A stretch of 64,000 nucleotides of DNA from DTLC01 sp964555645 (GTDB lineage: Bacteria > Verrucomicrobiota > Verrucomicrobiia > Limisphaerales > DTLC01): contig CAZKTA010000007.1 of NCBI GenBank assembly GCA_964555645.1, positions 75,710 through 139,709 on the forward strand, in the 5' to 3' direction. The translations under genes and the position numbers were made by a program. Numbering within the stretch: the first letter of the stretch is position 1; each line of letters starts with the position of its first letter. The notes under the pieces were generated by a model, which worked only from the letters and a program-made list of their open reading frames with translations, was not told the origin of the DNA and searched no databases. Positions 45,326 through 53,637 of the stretch are shown here, piece by piece.

Positions 45326-47281
45326 ATGCAACATGTAGAACTTGCGTGGGTTGATTACGCGATCTTGCTCGCATATACGGCTTTCGTAATAGGCATTGGA
45401 TTTGCACTGCGGCGCTATATGCAAACGTCGGCTGCCTTTTTAATGGCCGGCCGGTCGATTCCAGCCTGGGTAACTGGGCTAGCGTTTATAGCGGCGAACC
45501 TGGGTGCGCTTGAGGTAATTGGCATGGCAGCCAATGGCGCAAAGTACGGTATCATGGCGTGCCATTTTTACTGGATCGGTGCGATACCTGCGATGGTGTT
45601 TTTGGCGGTGTTCATGATGCCGTTTTACTATGGATCAAAAGCGCGTTCTGTGCCCGAGTACCTAAAGATGCGGTTCGACGAACGCGTGCGGTGCCTGAAC
45701 TCGATCACGTTCGGTGTGATGACAATGATGACTTCGGGCATATCGTTGCACGTGCTGGCGGATTTGTTGCGGCAGTTGGTGGGATGGGATTACAACCTGT
45801 GCTTGTGGGTGGCTTCGGCAATTGTGCTACTTTACGTGTTTAAGGGCGGGTTAACCTCGGCGATTTACACTGAGGTATTGCAGTTTTTCATGATTGTGCT
45901 TGGGTTTGCGCCGATTGTGTACCTGTGTCTTCGGGACACGGGCGGTTGGGGGAAGGTAACCGAGGCGCTCGGACAAGTCGCAGCAAATCCGCAAGCATTG
46001 GACCTAGCCAAGACAAACTTCCCGCCCAACGCATGGACAAGTTCATGGGCATCTATGTCTAGCGCGCAGAACAACCCGATGGGTATGGACTGGATCGGCC
46101 TGACTTTTGGTTTGGGATTTGTGCTGTCGTTTGGTTATTGGTGTACGAACTTCCTAGTTGTCCAAAGGGCAATGGCAGCCAAAGACATGACTGCGGCACG
46201 GTTAACGCCGCTGATAGCTGCTGTACCGAAGATGATTTTCCCTGTGCTGGTGATTTTGCCCGGTATGGTGGCAGTTGCATTGGCGCACATAGGCAAGGAC
46301 GGGTTCACCCTGCCGAAGAAACCGATCGAGCCAGCCGCGTTTGCCAGTGCTATTCCAATCATCCAAAAGGCGGCCAACCAACACACCGAGCTGGAGGCAG
46401 TTTTCGAAGATCTTTCTAAGGCGGTCGGTTTACCGTTGTCACGTGAAAAGGTGGAAGCGCTGGTGCATGACCACGCCGAGGGCAAGCTGACTGAACAACA
46501 GTTGAAAGAACGGCTCCAAAACGCGGTAACAGAAAACGATTACAACAACGTGATGCTCGCGATGTTGAAGCGGTACTTGCCCCCAGGACTACTCGGCCTG
46601 GGCCTGACGGCGTTGCTTGCATCGTTTATGTCTGGCATGGCGGGCAACATCACCGCGTTCAACACGATCTGGACGTATGATCTGTATCAGGCGTACATCG
46701 CGCCAAACCGGACAGATGACCATTACCTGTGGATGGGCCGAGCCGTGACAGTAGTTGGTGTTTTGGCAAGCATTGCTTGCGCCTACATTGCCAAACAATA
46801 CGGCAACATAATGGACCTTGTGCAGCTTGTGTTCGGGTTTGTAAACGCGCCGCTGTTTGCCACGTTCCTGCATGGCATGTTCTGGGCACGCGCAACTGCC
46901 CACGGCGCATTTTATGGGTTATTGGGGGGCACAGCTACCTCGGCCCTTTTCCACGGCCTGACAATCAGCCAGGGCAACACGCCAGGGATCAAAGGCGCAT
47001 GGATTGCACATCTGCTCGGCGCGCAGCCATTGCATGTGTTCCAAAGCGAGATGGCGCAGAACTTCTGGCTTGCGTGCTTTGCGTTTAGTGTCTGTTTCCT
47101 GCTTACACTTGTGATCTCGCTGGGCACACGCCGGACCAAGTCCGATGACGAGCTACGAGGTCTTGTATATTCGCTCACGCCCCGGATCAAGGACCACGGC
47201 CGGGCATGGTATAAACGTCCAGGTGTGGTTGGGGTGGTTCTGCTGGTTATTTGTGCGGTGATAAACATCATCTTCTGGTAA
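45326..47281 (+). CDS. Sodium:solute symporter family transporter (SGLT-like)
   Basis: A 651-residue membrane protein with about fourteen helices. SSS signatures are 'LLAYTAFVIGIGFALRRYMQ', 'FLMAGRSIPAWVTGLAFIAA', 'NLGALEVIGMAANGAKYGI' and the vSGLT-like 'YYGSKARSVPEYLKMRFDER'. An insertion of about 75 residues (protein region about 345-420, 'VEALVHDHAEGKLTEQQLKE') forms a soluble helical loop not present in short SSS proteins. Members import sugars, acids or nucleosides with Na+. Neighbouring galM and galK suggest galactose or a similar sugar. A 12 bp gap leads to the small partner gene. Confidence 0.93.
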   Translation: MQHVELAWVDYAILLAYTAFVIGIGFALRRYMQTSAAFLMAGRSIPAWVTGLAFIAANLGALEVIGMAANGAKYGIMACHFYWIGAIPAMVFLAVFMMPFYYGSKARSVPEYLKMRFDERVRCLNSITFGVMTMMTSGISLHVLADLLRQLVGWDYNLCLWVASAIVLLYVFKGGLTSAIYTEVLQFFMIVLGFAPIVYLCLRDTGGWGKVTEALGQVAANPQALDLAKTNFPPNAWTSSWASMSSAQNNPMGMDWIGLTFGLGFVLSFGYWCTNFLVVQRAMAAKDMTAARLTPLIAAVPKMIFPVLVILPGMVAVALAHIGKDGFTLPKKPIEPAAFASAIPIIQKAANQHTELEAVFEDLSKAVGLPLSREKVEALVHDHAEGKLTEQQLKERLQNAVTENDYNNVMLAMLKRYLPPGLLGLGLTALLASFMSGMAGNITAFNTIWTYDLYQAYIAPNRTDDHYLWMGRAVTVVGVLASIACAYIAKQYGNIMDLVQLVFGFVNAPLFATFLHGMFWARATAHGAFYGLLGGTATSALFHGLTISQGNTPGIKGAWIAHLLGAQPLHVFQSEMAQNFWLACFAFSVCFLLTLVISLGTRRTKSDDELRGLVYSLTPRIKDHGRAWYKRPGVVGVVLLVICAVINIIFW

Positions 47282-47292
47282 AGGAGAGTTTT

Positions 47293-47529
47293 ATGGGCCT
47301 CGATATACGTTATCCGATTGGAATCATGTTTGCGATTGTGGGCGCGTTGCTGGTGATCTTCGGTCTGACAACAAGTGGCAATACCGAGCTGTACCGGCGC
47401 TCGCTCGACATCAACATTAATCTTTGGTGGGGGTTATTATTGTTTGCGTTTGGGTTGTTGATGCTGTTCTTGGCCTGGCGCACAAAAGGTCGTGCCCAGC
47501 AACCCAATTCCCAACCACAGCAAAAGTAA
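47293..47529 (+). CDS. Small membrane protein downstream of the symporter
   Basis: A 78-residue protein with two transmembrane helices ('YPIGIMFAIVGALLVIFGLT' and 'WWGLLLFAFGLLMLFLAWRT'), joined by 'SGNTELYRRSLDININL'. The tail is Gln/Pro-rich. An AGGAGAG ribosome-binding site precedes ATG 47293 and fixes the start. Proteins of this size and layout commonly follow SSS-family transporters in Verrucomicrobiota and may be an accessory subunit; this is inference from position. Confidence 0.8.
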   Translation: MGLDIRYPIGIMFAIVGALLVIFGLTTSGNTELYRRSLDININLWWGLLLFAFGLLMLFLAWRTKGRAQQPNSQPQQK

Positions 47530-47589
47530 CAACGCAACCCGGTTGTCGGAAATAACAGTGCACAACACACAGCCAGACCTTTGTTGTCA

Positions 47590-48633
47590 ATGAAAGCCAA
47601 TCTCACAAAAACACAGTTCGGCACCATGCCCGATGGCAGGCCGGTTGACCTTTACACGCTAACAAATGCGAACGGCGCCGTCGTCAAGATCACAAATTAC
47701 GGCACCATCATAACTGAGTTACATGTGCCTGACCGCAACGGTCAATTCGGCGATGTAGTGCTTGGGTTTGATAATCTGGCGCAGTATCTTGCGGGGCATC
47801 CGTATTTTGGTTGCACCGTGGGCCGAGTTGCAAACCGGATTGGAGGCGCAAAATTTACTCTTGATGGTAAGACGTACACATTAGCGGCGAATAACGGACC
47901 GAATCATCTGCACGGCGGCTTGAAGGGGTTCGACAAGGTCCTTTGGCAAGCCGAACCACAAACCGATGTATCGGTCAAGTTCACATACATAAGTCCCGAT
48001 GGCGAAGAAGGGTACCCGGGCAACCTGGCAGTTACGGTTGTAATGACGTGGACTGACCAGGACGAACTTGTGATCGAGTATAGTGCCACGACGGATAAAG
48101 CTACCCCGGTTAACCTGACGAATCACAGTTACTTCAATCTTGCTTGTGAAGGCGACATACTCGGGCATGTGTTGATGCTTTCGGCAAGCCAGTACACGCC
48201 TGCTGATGCGAGTCTGATACCGACCGGCGAAATCAGGCCTGTGGCTGGGACACCCTTGGATTTTACTACGCCGACCCCGATTGGCGCGCGGTTCGACCAG
48301 CTAGATAATAAGCCGCGCGGCTACGACCATAACTTTGTCATCAACCGTGCGGGTAAAGGCCTTGCATTGGCTGCGCGTGTGTTCGAACCTAAAACAGGCC
48401 GTGTAATGGAGGTGTTCACGACCGAGCCAGGAATACAACTTTACACGGGCAATTTCCTTGACGGGTCGCTCAAAGGTAAACGCGGGGTGGTTTATAAGCA
48501 GTACACAGGTTTCTGTCTCGAGACACAGCATTTCCCAGATGCGGTCAACAAACCGTTGTTCCCATCAATAATACTGCGCCCTGGGCAGACTTACCAGCAG
48601 ACCACGGTCTATAGATTTTCCGTGCGAACATAG
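47590..48633 (+). CDS. galM: Aldose 1-epimerase (mutarotase)
   Basis: A 347-residue enzyme interconverting alpha and beta anomers of galactose or other aldoses. The family pattern is complete: 'NANGAVVKITNYGTIITELH', 'GCTVGRVANRIGGAKFTLDG', 'NNGPNHLHGGLKGFDKVLW', catalytic His in 'NLTNHSYFNLA', substrate Asp in 'GYDHNFVINRAG' and catalytic Glu in 'GFCLETQHFPDAVN'. No signal peptide. ATG 47590 is the natural start. It is followed 86 bp later by galK, giving the first two steps of the Leloir pathway. Confidence 0.95.
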   Translation: MKANLTKTQFGTMPDGRPVDLYTLTNANGAVVKITNYGTIITELHVPDRNGQFGDVVLGFDNLAQYLAGHPYFGCTVGRVANRIGGAKFTLDGKTYTLAANNGPNHLHGGLKGFDKVLWQAEPQTDVSVKFTYISPDGEEGYPGNLAVTVVMTWTDQDELVIEYSATTDKATPVNLTNHSYFNLACEGDILGHVLMLSASQYTPADASLIPTGEIRPVAGTPLDFTTPTPIGARFDQLDNKPRGYDHNFVINRAGKGLALAARVFEPKTGRVMEVFTTEPGIQLYTGNFLDGSLKGKRGVVYKQYTGFCLETQHFPDAVNKPLFPSIILRPGQTYQQTTVYRFSVRT

Positions 48634-48719
48634 GTTTTTCGCATAGGGTTACGGGGCACCAAACGCAAATCGCATAGGCACAGAACCGATTCAAAAACCG
48701 GCAGATTGGACGTTTCAAA

Positions 48720-49895
48720 ATGAATCTCGCGCAACTTGCAAACCAGACAGTAACCGAGTTTATAAAACTGTACGGACGCGACCCGCGTTGGGTAGTGGCT
48801 GCGCCCGGCAGAGTCAACCTGATTGGCGAACATACCGACTACAACGACGGCTATGTTTTCCCAATGGCAATCGAGCGGTACACAGTCATCGCTGCCGCGC
48901 CGGCCCTCAAAGACGCAAACCGTGTCCAATTATGCTCGACCTCGATTGCGCAACATTTCACAGTTGATCTCGGCAAACCCTTGATGCCGTTCCAGAGGGG
49001 CACCTGGGTGAATTATCCAACCGGTGTGATAGCAGGGTTTATTGCGCGCGGGTTGAAACCGACCGGGTTTGACGCACTGGTCAACTCAACCGTGCCGTTG
49101 GGTGGGGGACTATCAAGCAGTGCCGCCCTCGAAGTTGCCACGGCGACCTTGCTCGAAATTGTCACGGGCACAAAACTCGATCCGGTCGAAAAAGCGCTTC
49201 TTTGCCAGAAGGCCGAACATGAATATGCTGGTATGCCGTGTGGCATCATGGACCAGTTCATTTCTGTGATGGGAAAGGAAAACCACGTCATGCTACTTGA
49301 TTGCAGGTCGCGTACGCCCGAGCTTGTGCCAATGACAGATCCAAGTGTCAGGGTGCTGATCATAAACACAAACGTTAAACACGAGTTGACAGGCAGCGAA
49401 TACCCCACCAGGCGTAAACAATGCGAAACTGCGGCACAGATGCTTGGTCTGCCTTCGCTGCGTGATGCGACAATCGAGCTGCTCGAAAAGGCCAAGGATA
49501 AACTTGACACTGTGGTGTATCAGCGTGCCCGGCATGTGATAGGTGAGATTGACCGGACAGTGCGTGCTGCTGCAGCCGTTCGTGCTTCCAACTGGGCTGA
49601 GATGGGCCGGCTGATGTATGCAAGTCATTACTCGCTGCGCGACGATTACGAGGTAAGCTGCGCTGAACTGGACGTCGTTGTTGAGATTGCGAAAGAGATC
49701 GGTGTCAATGGCGGCGTTTACGGCTGCAGAATGACCGGAGGCGGTTTTGGCGGTTGTTGCGTTGCCCTGGTCCAGGCGGACAAGGTCGAGGCTATCTCAA
49801 CCGCAATTGCAGTCGGGTACAAACAAACGACCGGCATTGATCCCACACTATTTGTTTCACGGCCTGCAGCAGGCGCAATGGTTTTGCAAGGTTAA
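48720..49895 (+). CDS. galK: Galactokinase
   Basis: A 391-residue GHMP kinase that phosphorylates galactose at O1. The galactokinase signature 'GRVNLIGEHTDYNDGYVFPM' is at about residues 30-49. The ATP-binding 'PLGGGLSSSAALEVA' is the GHMP motif 2. 'GCRMTGGGFGGCCVALV' is motif 3. 'MDQFISVMGKENHVMLLDCR' carries the catalytic Asp region. Length is typical (380-400). The uridylyltransferase and epimerase (galT, galE) are not in the window. Confidence 0.97.
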   Translation: MNLAQLANQTVTEFIKLYGRDPRWVVAAPGRVNLIGEHTDYNDGYVFPMAIERYTVIAAAPALKDANRVQLCSTSIAQHFTVDLGKPLMPFQRGTWVNYPTGVIAGFIARGLKPTGFDALVNSTVPLGGGLSSSAALEVATATLLEIVTGTKLDPVEKALLCQKAEHEYAGMPCGIMDQFISVMGKENHVMLLDCRSRTPELVPMTDPSVRVLIINTNVKHELTGSEYPTRRKQCETAAQMLGLPSLRDATIELLEKAKDKLDTVVYQRARHVIGEIDRTVRAAAAVRASNWAEMGRLMYASHYSLRDDYEVSCAELDVVVEIAKEIGVNGGVYGCRMTGGGFGGCCVALVQADKVEAISTAIAVGYKQTTGIDPTLFVSRPAAGAMVLQG

Positions 49896-49925
49896 CATTG
49901 CCGTGTGTTTTGGGTGTTTAATGTG

Positions 49926-50963
49926 TTAAGCTGAGTCAGCTTTCTTTAGCATTTCTGCTACGCGTTCACCAAGTGCGACCGGGTCAGCTACAGACCCGCT
50001 GGCTTCTGCAGTGTGCTTTTGGCCCGTCCGAAATGACGCCGCGCGCATGCGCAGGCTGTTACCGACGACTTCAGCATATGCGGCAACCGGACTTTGGCAA
50101 CCGCCACCCATTGCGCGTAAAAAGGCGCGTTCTGCAAGGACACTTTGATATGAGTTGAAATGATTCAGCCGAGCGCAAATTGCGCGCATACGTTCATCGT
50201 CTGCACGAATTTCGATCCCGACCGCCCCCTGACCAACGCACGGCATCATTTCATCGGGTTCAAGGATTACAGCAAGCAACCCATCGGGTACGCCTTCACC
50301 TGTTAGCTTGCCGTCGAGTGCAATTGTAAAATTCAGCCGTGTAAGGCCTGCCAGGGCAAGAATTGTTGCGTCAAAAGCATTGCCCTCTGCAAGCTTTCGT
50401 AGGCGTGTAGGCACGTTACCGCGCAACCCGACAAATTTGAGGTCTGACCTTTGTGCCAGCAATTGCGCCCTGCGCCGTGAGCTGCTTGTGGCAAATATGG
50501 TGCCTGCAGGCATGTCAATTAGACGCGTGTGCGGCTCGAAGCCGTGCCTTCTCAGCTCGGCGAATAAGTTGTTTTTCGAGGGTGAATTTGAATTTTCCAC
50601 CGGCTCAAGTGCCGCCCGATAAATCAGCACGTCGCGTACATCGGCGCGTTTGCATACTGCACCCAGTGTTAGACCGGCTGGCAACTCAGTCGGCAGGTCT
50701 TTTAAGCTGTGCACGGCCATGTCGGCGCGGTATCTCAGCAGTGCGACTTCAAGTTCTTTGGTGAACAATCCTTTGTGCAGTTTGTCTGGTGCGTGCGCCA
50801 GTGAAGCGGTTTGAAGCTTGTCACCGGTGGTTTTAATGATCTTGAGCTCAAACCTGAGCTTTGGGAAAGCTGCTCTGCATTGGGCGAGCACACCTTCGGC
50901 TTGGGCAAGTGCAAGCGCACTGCCGCGTGTTGCTACTATGATTGGCCGTTCTAGCTGTGGCAT
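49926..50963 (-). CDS. hemC: Porphobilinogen deaminase (hydroxymethylbilane synthase)
   Basis: A 345-residue enzyme of tetrapyrrole synthesis. Motifs are 'IIVATRGSALALAQAEGVLA', 'KGLFTKELEVALLRYRADMA', 'VHSLKDLPTELPAGL', 'AGTIFATSSSRRRAQLLAQR', 'GLRGNVPTRLRKLAEG' and the cofactor-bearing cysteine in 'MGGGCQSPVAAYAEV'. It is about 30 residues longer than usual because of an insertion before the SSSRR segment (around 'NSPSKNNLFAELRRHG'). It follows hemA by 9 bp and is the last gene of that run. Confidence 0.96.
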   Translation of the reverse strand: MPQLERPIIVATRGSALALAQAEGVLAQCRAAFPKLRFELKIIKTTGDKLQTASLAHAPDKLHKGLFTKELEVALLRYRADMAVHSLKDLPTELPAGLTLGAVCKRADVRDVLIYRAALEPVENSNSPSKNNLFAELRRHGFEPHTRLIDMPAGTIFATSSSRRRAQLLAQRSDLKFVGLRGNVPTRLRKLAEGNAFDATILALAGLTRLNFTIALDGKLTGEGVPDGLLAVILEPDEMMPCVGQGAVGIEIRADDERMRAICARLNHFNSYQSVLAERAFLRAMGGGCQSPVAAYAEVVGNSLRMRAASFRTGQKHTAEASGSVADPVALGERVAEMLKKADSA

Positions 50964-50972
50964 TTGAGTGCG

Positions 50973-52010
50973 CTATTGTTTGTGTGCAGCGGGGTTGCGT
51001 CGGTGCAACTTTTTTAACAGCGCATCCACCCGAGTGCGAATTAATTGTTCGCACCTTGTGATCTCAGCTTGGCGCTCGTATGCGTATTGCTGACTGATTG
51101 CCTGCAGATCGTCAATGTTGAACAGGAACACGTTGTCCAGCGTGTTGACCTCGGGATGAATGTCCCGCGGCACGGCAACGTCAATCAGCATTAATGGTCT
51201 GCCCCGACGCCGGTTTGTGACGGGTTCGAGCTGTTTGCAGTCTATGATGTAGTGCGGCGCGTTAGTGCTACTGATCACAATGTCAATCTCGTCAAAGACA
51301 GTTGTCCATGCGTCAAACGGCACAGCTCGACCGCAAAGTTGTGCGGCTAAACGTTCAGCGCGTTCAGGCGAGCGATTCGTTATAATGCACTTTGCGCCGC
51401 GCGACAGCAAAGCTCGTGCGGCCTTTTCGCCGGTGTCACCTGCGCCAATCACAAGCACGGTGCGGCCTTGCAGCGATGCAAAAATTCTTTCGGCGAGATC
51501 GACCGCAATCGAAGCCACCGACACGTTACCGCGTTGGATATTGGTATGTGTGCGGATGAATTTGGCCGTGTTGAAAGCGGCTTGGAATGCCATGTTTAGG
51601 TTCAGGCCGGTACAGCCGTGTTTAAACGCTATTGCGTAGGCGTGCTTGAGCTGGCCGAAAACCTCTGTCTCGCCCAACACCATCGAGTCAAGACCGCATG
51701 CAACTTTGAACAGATGTTCGATGCTTTTCGGCTCGGCCAATGTATAGAAGCCTGGATCGAGTGTGTCAGTGTACTTACAGAAAGTGCGCAAAAAATCTGT
51801 CAGAGACCGCCATGCTACAGCCGGCTCGAGCTGTGTTGCTGCGTAAATTTCAACCCGGTTGCAAGTTGAAAGGACAACTGCTTCATCAGCAACCCCCTGT
51901 GCACGCAATTGTTGCAGTGCCGCTGGTATTTGCGCTTCGTCAATAGCAAACCTTTCGCGCACTTCAACAGGTGCGGATTTGTGGTTTAGGCCGATCAGAA
52001 CAATTGCCAT
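50973..52010 (-). CDS. hemA: Glutamyl-tRNA reductase
   Basis: A 345-residue NADPH-dependent enzyme making glutamate-1-semialdehyde from glutamyl-tRNA, the first committed step of C5-pathway heme synthesis. It starts MAIVLIGLNHKSAPVEVRE. The catalytic cysteine is in 'VVLSTCNRVEIYA'; 'LDSMVLGETEVFGQLKHAYA' and the nucleotide-binding 'TVLVIGAGDTGEKAARALLS' follow. It lacks part of the usual C-terminal dimerisation helix (families are about 410-430 residues), but such short forms occur in this phylum. Neighbours hemX/ccsA and hemC support the assignment. Confidence 0.95.
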   Translation of the reverse strand: MAIVLIGLNHKSAPVEVRERFAIDEAQIPAALQQLRAQGVADEAVVLSTCNRVEIYAATQLEPAVAWRSLTDFLRTFCKYTDTLDPGFYTLAEPKSIEHLFKVACGLDSMVLGETEVFGQLKHAYAIAFKHGCTGLNLNMAFQAAFNTAKFIRTHTNIQRGNVSVASIAVDLAERIFASLQGRTVLVIGAGDTGEKAARALLSRGAKCIITNRSPERAERLAAQLCGRAVPFDAWTTVFDEIDIVISSTNAPHYIIDCKQLEPVTNRRRGRPLMLIDVAVPRDIHPEVNTLDNVFLFNIDDLQAISQQYAYERQAEITRCEQLIRTRVDALLKKLHRRNPAAHKQ

Positions 52011-52032
52011 GGCAGCAGACACACTGCAGCTT

Positions 52033-52869
52033 TCAGGGGTTATGCAATTTGGAAAGCAGATTTGTAGCCCAAAAGCTCAATAAAACAACCGCAAATGCGC
52101 CGACTGACGCACATGCAAACTTCCGGCCGGCGCGCGCGAACCGTATCCTCCAGAGCACCAGACACATGTAAAGCGCCCAAATTGCTACTGACCAAACTAC
52201 CTTGGGATCGCGCAGGTACCCTGCGTCAGTTGTCTCGACAGGCCGCGGCAGGATTGCACCGGTGAGCAACCCGGCACTGAACAAGATTAAGCCAGCCAAC
52301 AACGCGCCGGCTGCGATTGCGTCAAGCCGTTCAATCGGTGGCAACAGGGCCATGACAGCGCGGAGTTTGTGCAATTTCAGATTGCGTTCCTGCATCAGAT
52401 ACATTGCGCCGGCAACTGCCCCCACACCAAATGCGCAGTATGCAACAAGTGCCAGTGTTGCGTGTAGGCTTGTCAACGCAACGTCGGGTTCAGCGCTGCG
52501 CCGGTCGGGTGTGTCTAGCCCGGGCATGAGCGCAAACACGCCCATGCAAAACACAAGCGGCGCGGCAAATACGCCAAAAAACTTCATACGCAGCACGAGC
52601 CAAAACACAAACTGCACAGCAACGATTGCCCAGGCAACAAAGCTTGTTGCCTCGTATAAGTTGCGCACCGGGCACCTTTGTTCTGTAATACCACGCTGAA
52701 GCATCGAAATGGTGTGAATGGCAAACCCAAGCGCCAGAAGCCAAATGCACATGCGGTTTTCTTTGCGAAAACCTGTCCGCCAAAGAAAAATTGCGCAGGC
52801 TGTGCTCAGCCCGTACACGAGCACTGCACAAAGGAAAAATTCTCGGTCAGTTAGCCACACAACACGCAA
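52033..52869 (-). CDS. HemX/CcsA-like cytochrome c assembly membrane protein
   Basis: A 278-residue protein with about eight transmembrane helices, including 'FFLCAVLVYGLSTACAIFLW' and a heme-handling-type loop with 'RCPVRNLYEATSFVAWAIVA'. 'LHATLALVAYCAFGVGAVAG' and 'MYLMQERNLKLHKL' match the CcsA/HemX family. It lies 22 bp upstream of hemA on the same strand, where HemX proteins regulate or support heme synthesis. The full WWD motif of CcsA is not clear by eye, so HemX is favoured over a true system II ligase. Confidence 0.85.
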   Translation of the reverse strand: MRVVWLTDREFFLCAVLVYGLSTACAIFLWRTGFRKENRMCIWLLALGFAIHTISMLQRGITEQRCPVRNLYEATSFVAWAIVAVQFVFWLVLRMKFFGVFAAPLVFCMGVFALMPGLDTPDRRSAEPDVALTSLHATLALVAYCAFGVGAVAGAMYLMQERNLKLHKLRAVMALLPPIERLDAIAAGALLAGLILFSAGLLTGAILPRPVETTDAGYLRDPKVVWSVAIWALYMCLVLWRIRFARAGRKFACASVGAFAVVLLSFWATNLLSKLHNP

Positions 52870-52902
52870 CGAAACCTGCCAGATCAGGCATGACCCCGCA
52901 AC

Positions 52903-53595
52903 TCAACCTTTTTCGGTGCGCGATTTTAGTCGGCCAATTATGCCGTACACTATTAAGTGTCGGTCAGATATCACCTCGACTTTAAGCTCAAGCAAACCGG
53001 CCTTACGCAGTTGAGCTCGGACTTCGGCAGGCGTAAATGCAGCAAGCAACGAATTAAAGAAATCGCGTTTGAGAATCGGCGGTTCAGCGCCCGAGTATTT
53101 CTCGACTAACCATTTTGCTCTATGGGCGGTTTGTGGCCGTTTCAAGTCAGCTACAAAAACAATTGTGCCCGGCCGTGAATACACGCGTACTGTTTCCCAT
53201 AGAACCCCCGGGTCTTGCAGATGATGCAGGAAACTGCTGCAGATGATGATGTCATAGCTCTTGTGCGGCAACTTGACCCCTGGGAATACACCTCGGATAA
53301 GCCGAATGCGGTCCGCAATACGATGCTTTGCAACTGCGCGGCGTGCATATTTGAGCATGGCAGCCGAGCCATCCACAGCATCAAACTCATAACCAGGGTT
53401 TGACTTTGCAAATCTGATTGTCACGTCGGCTGCGCCGCAGCCAAGGTCAAGCACCGCTGCACGAGCGGGTTTATGAGGGAATTTTTCGTCGAACAACCTG
53501 ACATACCGACTGTGTGGTTCGGCAAAGTCTGCAAGTGCATAAGCCCGGGCCTGTTTGTCCGAAAGCATCAGCTCTGGTTCGGGCACTCGGTTCAT
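52903..53595 (-). CDS. Class I SAM-dependent methyltransferase
   Basis: A 230-residue cytosolic methyltransferase. Motif I is 'AVLDLGCGAADVTIRFAKSN', then 'YEFDAVDGSAAMLKYARRAV', 'YDIIICSSFLHHLQDPGVLW' and 'VFVADLKRPQTAHRAKWLVE'. A short C-terminal region carries the last strands. The pattern is like UbiE/ArsM-type small-molecule methyltransferases; the substrate is unknown. It lies 33 bp upstream of the hemX gene and could be part of that transcript. Confidence 0.85.
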   Translation of the reverse strand: MNRVPEPELMLSDKQARAYALADFAEPHSRYVRLFDEKFPHKPARAAVLDLGCGAADVTIRFAKSNPGYEFDAVDGSAAMLKYARRAVAKHRIADRIRLIRGVFPGVKLPHKSYDIIICSSFLHHLQDPGVLWETVRVYSRPGTIVFVADLKRPQTAHRAKWLVEKYSGAEPPILKRDFFNSLLAAFTPAEVRAQLRKAGLLELKVEVISDRHLIVYGIIGRLKSRTEKG

Positions 53596-53637
53596 GGCAT
53601 GCTGCAGGCCGGCAACCTCGACAGATGCAAAGTCGGC

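Noticed and set aside
49926..50963. Insertion in HemC suspected to be a frameshift or intein
   Set aside because: The frame is continuous, all catalytic segments are intact and the insertion is only about 30 residues with no splicing motifs.
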